This document shows positions 60,018-64,000 of a stretch of 64,000 nt of DNA, piece after piece (position 1 is the stretch's first letter; every line of letters begins with the position of its first letter). The position numbers and the translations under genes are program-made. Source of the stretch: Amycolatopsis sp. EV170708-02-1. GTDB lineage: Bacteria; Actinomycetota; Actinomycetes; Mycobacteriales; Pseudonocardiaceae. The stretch is taken from the NCBI RefSeq assembly GCF_022479115.1, contig NZ_CP092497.1:6448001-6512000 (forward strand). Direction: 5' to 3'. Under the pieces are notes generated by a model that was not told where the DNA came from, made no database searches, and saw only the letters and a list, made by a program, of their open reading frames with translations.

Positions 60018-61051
60018 AGGTTGTTCCCCCAGAGTGCCTTGTCGTCCACGTTGTCCTTGGTGACGACGGGCGCGGGGAGCTGGTCTTCGAGAGTTCCCGG
60101 CCGGACCTCGACGACGGTGCTGCCGTGTTCGGTCGGCCCGGCCTTGAAGGTCTCCCCCGCCATCGCCTTCTTGATCCAGTACATGCCGTACTTGGCGTAG
60201 TCGTCGGCGGGCTGGGAGACGGTCGCGTCGAGTTCGCCCGCGCGGATCGCGGCCAGCTCCTGGGGGATCCCGTCGTTGCTGACCAGCACCACATGCTTCG
60301 GGTCACCGACCGGGAAGTAGAGGTTCTTGCGTTTGAGCGCCTGCTGCGTCGGCGCCAGGTACACACCGCCCGCCTGCATGTACACGGCCTTGATGTCCGG
60401 GTTCGCGGTCAGCAGGCTGTCCAGGCCGGACGAGGCCTTGTCCGCCTTCCATTCGGCGGCGACCTCCAGCACCTGGACGTCCGGGAACTTCGTCTTCATG
60501 CACTGCCGGAACGCTTCGGAGCGGTCGCGGCCGTTGACCGAGGCAAGGTCGCCCATGACCTGCACGACCTTGCCCGAGGTGACCTTCGCGCCGATCGCCT
60601 CGCAGGCCTTGGTGCCGTACGCCTTGTTGTCCGCGCGCACGACCATCGCGACCTTGCCGCCCTCGGGCGCGACGTCGACGGCCACCACCGGGACACCCTT
60701 GTTCTCCGCCGCCTTGAGACCCGCCACGACGGCGGCGGAGTCCAGCGGTGTCACAACCAAACCCTTGATGCCCTGGTTGAGCAGGGTGTTGATGTCGGTG
60801 ATCTGCTTCGCCGGATCGCTGTCGGCGTTGACCGTCGGCAGCGCCTCGACGCCCTGTTCCTTCGCCTTCAGCGGTACGTAGTTGTTGTAGGCCTGCCAGA
60901 ACGGCGAGGTCAGCAACGGGATCGTCGCGCCGACCTTGCCGCCTCCGCCCGCACCCGGTTGGGGAGCATTGTCCTTTGTGGACCCACACGCCGACAGGGC
61001 CAGCCCGAGCACGGTGGCCGCGGCGGCCACGTTGATCACCCTCGTACGCAC
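60014..61051 (-). CDS. Sugar-binding lipoprotein (fucose)
   Basis: 345 aa. Lipobox LSAC at Cys22, then a type I sugar-binding fold (LLTSPFWQAYNNYVPLKAKEQG, DINTLLNQGIKGLVVTPLDS). GTG 61051 with AAGGAGG 5 bp upstream. Placed between the fucose enzymes and the transporter parts, so L-fucose (or L-rhamnose) is the likely ligand. Confidence 0.88.
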   Translation of the reverse strand: MRTRVINVAAAATVLGLALSACGSTKDNAPQPGAGGGGKVGATIPLLTSPFWQAYNNYVPLKAKEQGVEALPTVNADSDPAKQITDINTLLNQGIKGLVVTPLDSAAVVAGLKAAENKGVPVVAVDVAPEGGKVAMVVRADNKAYGTKACEAIGAKVTSGKVVQVMGDLASVNGRDRSEAFRQCMKTKFPDVQVLEVAAEWKADKASSGLDSLLTANPDIKAVYMQAGGVYLAPTQQALKRKNLYFPVGDPKHVVLVSNDGIPQELAAIRAGELDATVSQPADDYAKYGMYWIKKAMAGETFKAGPTEHGSTVVEVRPGTLEDQLPAPVVTKDNVDDKALWGNNL

Positions 61052-61076
61052 CGCATCCTCCTTGATGACAGCGAAA

Positions 61077-61838
61077 CTACTGGTGGTGGACCGGGCCGCG
61101 CGGACGCAACCCGTACATCCCTCCGTCGACGGCGAGAGCCGTTCCGGTGGTCGAAGCCGAAAGCGGGCTGGCGAGATACACCACCGCGTTCGCGACCTCG
61201 TCGGCGGTGACCAGCCTGCCCATCGGCTGACGGGCGGCCAGCGCGGCGCGTTCGGCCTCCGGATCGGCCGCGGCGTCGAGCAGCCTGCCGACCCACGGGG
61301 TGTCCGCGGTGCCGGGGCAGACGCAGTTCACGCGGATCCGGTCGGCGAGGTGGTCGGTCGCCATCGCCAGGGTCAGCGAGAGCACCGCGCCCTTGCTGGC
61401 CGAGTACAGCGCGCGGTTGGGCAGGCCCGCCCACGCGGCGATCGAACAGGTGTTGACGATCGCGGCCGACGGCGAGTTCTTCAGATGCGGCAACGCCGCC
61501 CGCGCGAGCCGCACCATGCCGACGACGTTGATGTCGAGCACCCGGTGCCATTCGTCGTCGCCGTTGGCGGTGACGTCGCCCTGCGCGCCGATGCCCGCGT
61601 TGTTGACCAGGACGTCGAGGCGGCCGAACCGGTCGGCGACCGCGGCGATCGCCGACCGGACCTCCTTGTCGGAGCCGACGTCGCAGCGGAATCCGGTGAG
61701 ACCTTCGGGAAGGTCGCCGGGATTCAGGTCGAGCACCGCGACCTTCGCCCCGCGTGCGGCGAGCAGGTCCGCGGTGGCCCTGCCGATTCCCGAGGCACCG
61801 CCGGTGACGGCGGCGACGAGGCCTTCGAACTCACTCAC
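61077..61838 (-). CDS. SDR dehydrogenase, probable 2-keto-3-deoxy-L-fuconate dehydrogenase
   Basis: 253 aa short-chain dehydrogenase: [12 protein letters not shown] cofactor loop, VLVNNAGIG, and Ser-Tyr-Lys catalytic set in [24 protein letters not shown]. Context (fuconate dehydratase and diketo hydrolase genes) points to oxidation of 2-keto-3-deoxy-L-fuconate to the 2,4-diketo acid. GTG 61838 overlaps the dehydratase stop by GTGA. Confidence 0.85.
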   Translation of the reverse strand: MSEFEGLVAAVTGGASGIGRATADLLAARGAKVAVLDLNPGDLPEGLTGFRCDVGSDKEVRSAIAAVADRFGRLDVLVNNAGIGAQGDVTANGDDEWHRVLDINVVGMVRLARAALPHLKNSPSAAIVNTCSIAAWAGLPNRALYSASKGAVLSLTLAMATDHLADRIRVNCVCPGTADTPWVGRLLDAAADPEAERAALAARQPMGRLVTADEVANAVVYLASPLSASTTGTALAVDGGMYGLRPRGPVHHQ

Positions 61839-63136
61839 TGGTTTGTCTCCGTCCACTCTGGACCGTCGGGGAAGGTGAACCGGCGCAGGGTCGCGTCGTG
61901 CATCCGGGCGGAGAAGCCCGGCGCGGACGGGGCGACGTAGCGGCCGTCGACGACGGCGGCCGGATCGGTGAAGTGCTCGTGGAGGTGGTCGACCCATTCG
62001 ATGGACCGGTCGGTGTCGCTCCCGGACACCGCCACGAAGTCGAACATCGACAGGTGCCGGACGAGCTCGCACAGCCCGACCCCGCCGGCGTGCGGGCACA
62101 CCGGGACGCCGAATTTGGCCGCCAGCAACAGGATCGCCAGGTTCTCGTTGAACCCGCCGACCCTGGCGGCGTCCAGCTGCAGTACCGAGATCGCGCCCGC
62201 CTGCAGGAGCTGTTTGAACACCACGCGGTTCTGGACGTGCTCGCCGGTGGCCACCCGGATCGGGGCGAGCGCCTTGGCGATCGCGGCGTGCCCGAGCACG
62301 TCGTCCGGGGAGGTGGGTTCCTCGATCCAGTACGGGTCGTACGGCGCCAGCGCGGTCATCCAGGTGATCGCGGTCGAGACGTCCCAGCGCTGGTTCGCGT
62401 CGACGGCGACCCGGATGTCCGGGCCGACGGTCTCGCGGGCGAGCTTCATCCGGCGGACGTCGTCCTCCAGATTCCCGCCGACCTTCAGCTTGATCATCTC
62501 GAAGCCGTCCGCGACCGCCTGTTCGGCGAGCCGGACGAGTTTCGCGTCCGAGTAGCCGAGCCAGCCGGGGGAAGTGCTGTACGCGCGGTAGCCGTCGCGC
62601 TCGATCTTGGCGATCCGCTCGGCGCGGCCGGGCTCCGCCGCGCGGAGGATGTCGAGCGCTTCCTGCTCGGTCAGCGCGTCGGAGAGATAACGGAAGTCGA
62701 CGAGGGAGACCAGGTCCTCGGGCGACATCCCGGCGGCGAACCGCCAGACGGGCAACCCGGCGATCCGCGCGGCGAGATCCCACGCGGCGTTGACGACCGC
62801 GCCGATCGCCATATGCGCGACCCCCTTTTCCGGGCCGAGCCAGCGCAGCTGCGAGTCGCCGACCAGTGCCCGCGAGAGGTCGCCGAGCGCGGCCGCGTCG
62901 GTGGGCACGTCCCTGCCGACGACGTGCGGTTCCAGCGCGCGGATCGCCGCGGCCTGGACGTCGTTGCCGCGCCCGATGGTGAAGGCGAGCCCGTAACCGT
63001 CCGGGCCGCCGTCGGTGTGCAGCACGACGTACGCGGCCGAGTAGTCCGGGTCCGGGTTCATGGCGTCCGAACCGTCCAGCTCCCGCGAAGTGGGGAAGCG
63101 GACGTCGAGCACCTCCATGCCCACGATCTTCGCCAT
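61835..63136 (-). CDS. L-fuconate dehydratase (enolase superfamily)
   Basis: 433 aa. Mandelate-racemase-subgroup barrel with the acid/base Lys in MIKLKVGG, metal-binding Asp in VAVDANQRW, Glu in WIEEPT and TGEH, and His in [11 protein letters not shown]. The length and the opening [20 protein letters not shown] match FucD. Removes water from L-fuconate. ATG 63136 shares a base with the upstream stop (TGATG). Confidence 0.92.
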   Translation of the reverse strand: MAKIVGMEVLDVRFPTSRELDGSDAMNPDPDYSAAYVVLHTDGGPDGYGLAFTIGRGNDVQAAAIRALEPHVVGRDVPTDAAALGDLSRALVGDSQLRWLGPEKGVAHMAIGAVVNAAWDLAARIAGLPVWRFAAGMSPEDLVSLVDFRYLSDALTEQEALDILRAAEPGRAERIAKIERDGYRAYSTSPGWLGYSDAKLVRLAEQAVADGFEMIKLKVGGNLEDDVRRMKLARETVGPDIRVAVDANQRWDVSTAITWMTALAPYDPYWIEEPTSPDDVLGHAAIAKALAPIRVATGEHVQNRVVFKQLLQAGAISVLQLDAARVGGFNENLAILLLAAKFGVPVCPHAGGVGLCELVRHLSMFDFVAVSGSDTDRSIEWVDHLHEHFTDPAAVVDGRYVAPSAPGFSARMHDATLRRFTFPDGPEWTETNQ

Positions 63137-63996
63137 CACGCCTGCCTGACGTTCTGGCGCTGGCGGCCGAGGCCGTCGATCTCGAGCTCGATGACGTCAC
63201 CTTCGCGCAGGTACGGCTTGGGGTCCTGCTGTCCGAGCGCGACACCCTGCGGGGTGCCGGTGTTGATGAGGTCTCCGGGGCGCAGCACCATGTACTGGCT
63301 CACGTAGTGCACGATCTCGGCGACCGAGAAGATCATGTCCTTGGTCGACGAGTCCTGCTTCTTCTCGCCGTTGACCCACAAGCGCAGGCCGAGGTCCTGC
63401 GGGTCGGCCACCTCGTCGGCGGTGACCAGCCACGGGCCGAGCGGGTTGAAGTTCTCGCACGACTTGCCCTTGTCCCAGGTGCCGCCGCGTTCGAGCTGGA
63501 ACTCGCGCTCGGACACGTCGTTCGAGACGGTGTAGCCGGCGACGTACTCCAGGGCTTCTTCGGCGCTTTCGAGGTAGCGCGCGGTCTTGCCGATGACGAC
63601 GCCGAGCTCGACCTCCCAGTCGGTCTTGGCCGAACCACGCGGCACGAGCACGTCGTCCTCCGGACCGACGACGACGTCGGGGGCCTTCATGAAGACGACG
63701 GGCTCGGCCGGGACCTCGGCACCGGACTCCTCGGCGTGCTGCCGGTAGTTGAGGCCGATGCAGACGACCTTGCCGGGCCGCGCGATCGGCGCGCCCACCC
63801 TGGCCCGCGCGGATTCGGGACCGGCTTCGGGCAGCTCACCGGCGGCCAGCGCGGCCGCGACCCTGGCGACGCCGTCGCCCGCGAAGAAGCTGCCATCGAT
63901 GTCGGCGGTCAGCGCCGAGAGGTCGCGCAGCGTGCCGTCCCCGGCACGTACGAACGGACGCTCACTTCCCGGCTCCCCGAGTCGCAACAGCTGCAC
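63136..63996 (-). CDS. Fumarylacetoacetase-family hydrolase, probable 2,4-diketo-3-deoxy-L-fuconate hydrolase
   Basis: 286 aa. FAH C-terminal domain with the metal-binding Glu/Asp set: [47 protein letters not shown]. Members in fucose clusters cleave the 2,4-diketo acid to pyruvate and L-lactate. GTG 63996 gives the usual start ([14 protein letters not shown]); further genes of the operon may lie past the right edge. Confidence 0.87.
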   Translation of the reverse strand: MQLLRLGEPGSERPFVRAGDGTLRDLSALTADIDGSFFAGDGVARVAAALAAGELPEAGPESARARVGAPIARPGKVVCIGLNYRQHAEESGAEVPAEPVVFMKAPDVVVGPEDDVLVPRGSAKTDWEVELGVVIGKTARYLESAEEALEYVAGYTVSNDVSEREFQLERGGTWDKGKSCENFNPLGPWLVTADEVADPQDLGLRLWVNGEKKQDSSTKDMIFSVAEIVHYVSQYMVLRPGDLINTGTPQGVALGQQDPKPYLREGDVIELEIDGLGRQRQNVRQA

Positions 63997-64000
63997 GGAT

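Noticed and set aside
1..64000. tRNA, rRNA, insertion sequence or prophage genes
   Set aside because: I found no T-loop-like GGTTCGAATCC contexts, transposase motifs or phage structural genes.

Overview
The window is a high-GC actinomycete chromosome segment, most likely from Amycolatopsis or a close relative in the Pseudonocardiaceae. That placement is inferred from the gene families: an AfsR-type SARP/NB-ARC/TPR regulator, a ShbA/SigD-like sigma factor, an actinobacterial indigoidine synthetase, a pca operon ending in an IclR PcaR, many ATGA/GTGA-overlapping operons, and frequent GTG starts. I saw no tRNA, rRNA, CRISPR array, insertion sequence or phage gene. It reads as a catabolic and regulatory 'arm' region built from tightly packed operons.

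Layout. 1-7.7 kb: the 3' end of an asparagine synthetase, a GntR(YtrA)-ATPase-permease-permease ABC operon, an AfsR-type regulator and a small membrane protein. 8.2-17.7 kb: a myo-inositol locus with a LacI repressor and iolG-like dehydrogenase facing an operon of iolE, sugar ABC transporter, iolC, iolB and iolD, with tandem LacI operators between them. 17.7-24.9 kb: a hydroxyacid dehydrogenase, a TetR regulator, and indC (A-Ox-T-TE indigoidine synthetase) coupled to a maleate-isomerase-like protein that lacks both catalytic cysteines. 24.8-30.4 kb: a molybdenum hydroxylase operon (small, large and medium subunits plus CoxG) with form II CoxL and a flavin monooxygenase at its end. 30.6-38.8 kb: a PLP lyase with an Lrp regulator, XdhC and CoxE-like cofactor-maturation genes, an FAD hydroxylase/TetR/aldo-keto reductase cassette, and MoxR and MocA maturation genes. 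38.8-44.9 kb: a protocatechuate beta-ketoadipate operon (pcaI-J-F-H-G-D-C-R) without pcaB, apparently reading through into mocA and moxR. 44.9-48.5 kb: an Old Yellow Enzyme, TetR, decarboxylase and DJ-1 regulon. 49-54 kb: glycerate metabolism, small conserved proteins and a sigma factor. 54.5-64 kb: a complete non-phosphorylating L-fucose pathway with its ABC importer and a FadR-type regulator.

Most notable non-gene signals: (1) an oriented 11-mer, TCCNYTGTGGA, found 11 times, always on the + strand whatever the gene direction or reading frame; (2) a family of very long intergenic hairpins (arms of about 18-30 bp, one perfect over 30 bp) with no U-tract, most of them 3' of genes but one between divergent genes; (3) a four-copy TetR operator TGTnnnCAnTGnnnACA around 46.2-46.9 kb; (4) three 7-bp repeats phased at 11 bp upstream of the AfsR-type gene. 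Two genes (806-1724 and 4212-7188) each carry two one-base losses. Three of the four are in runs of four or five identical bases, so sequencing undercalls are more likely than real pseudogenes.
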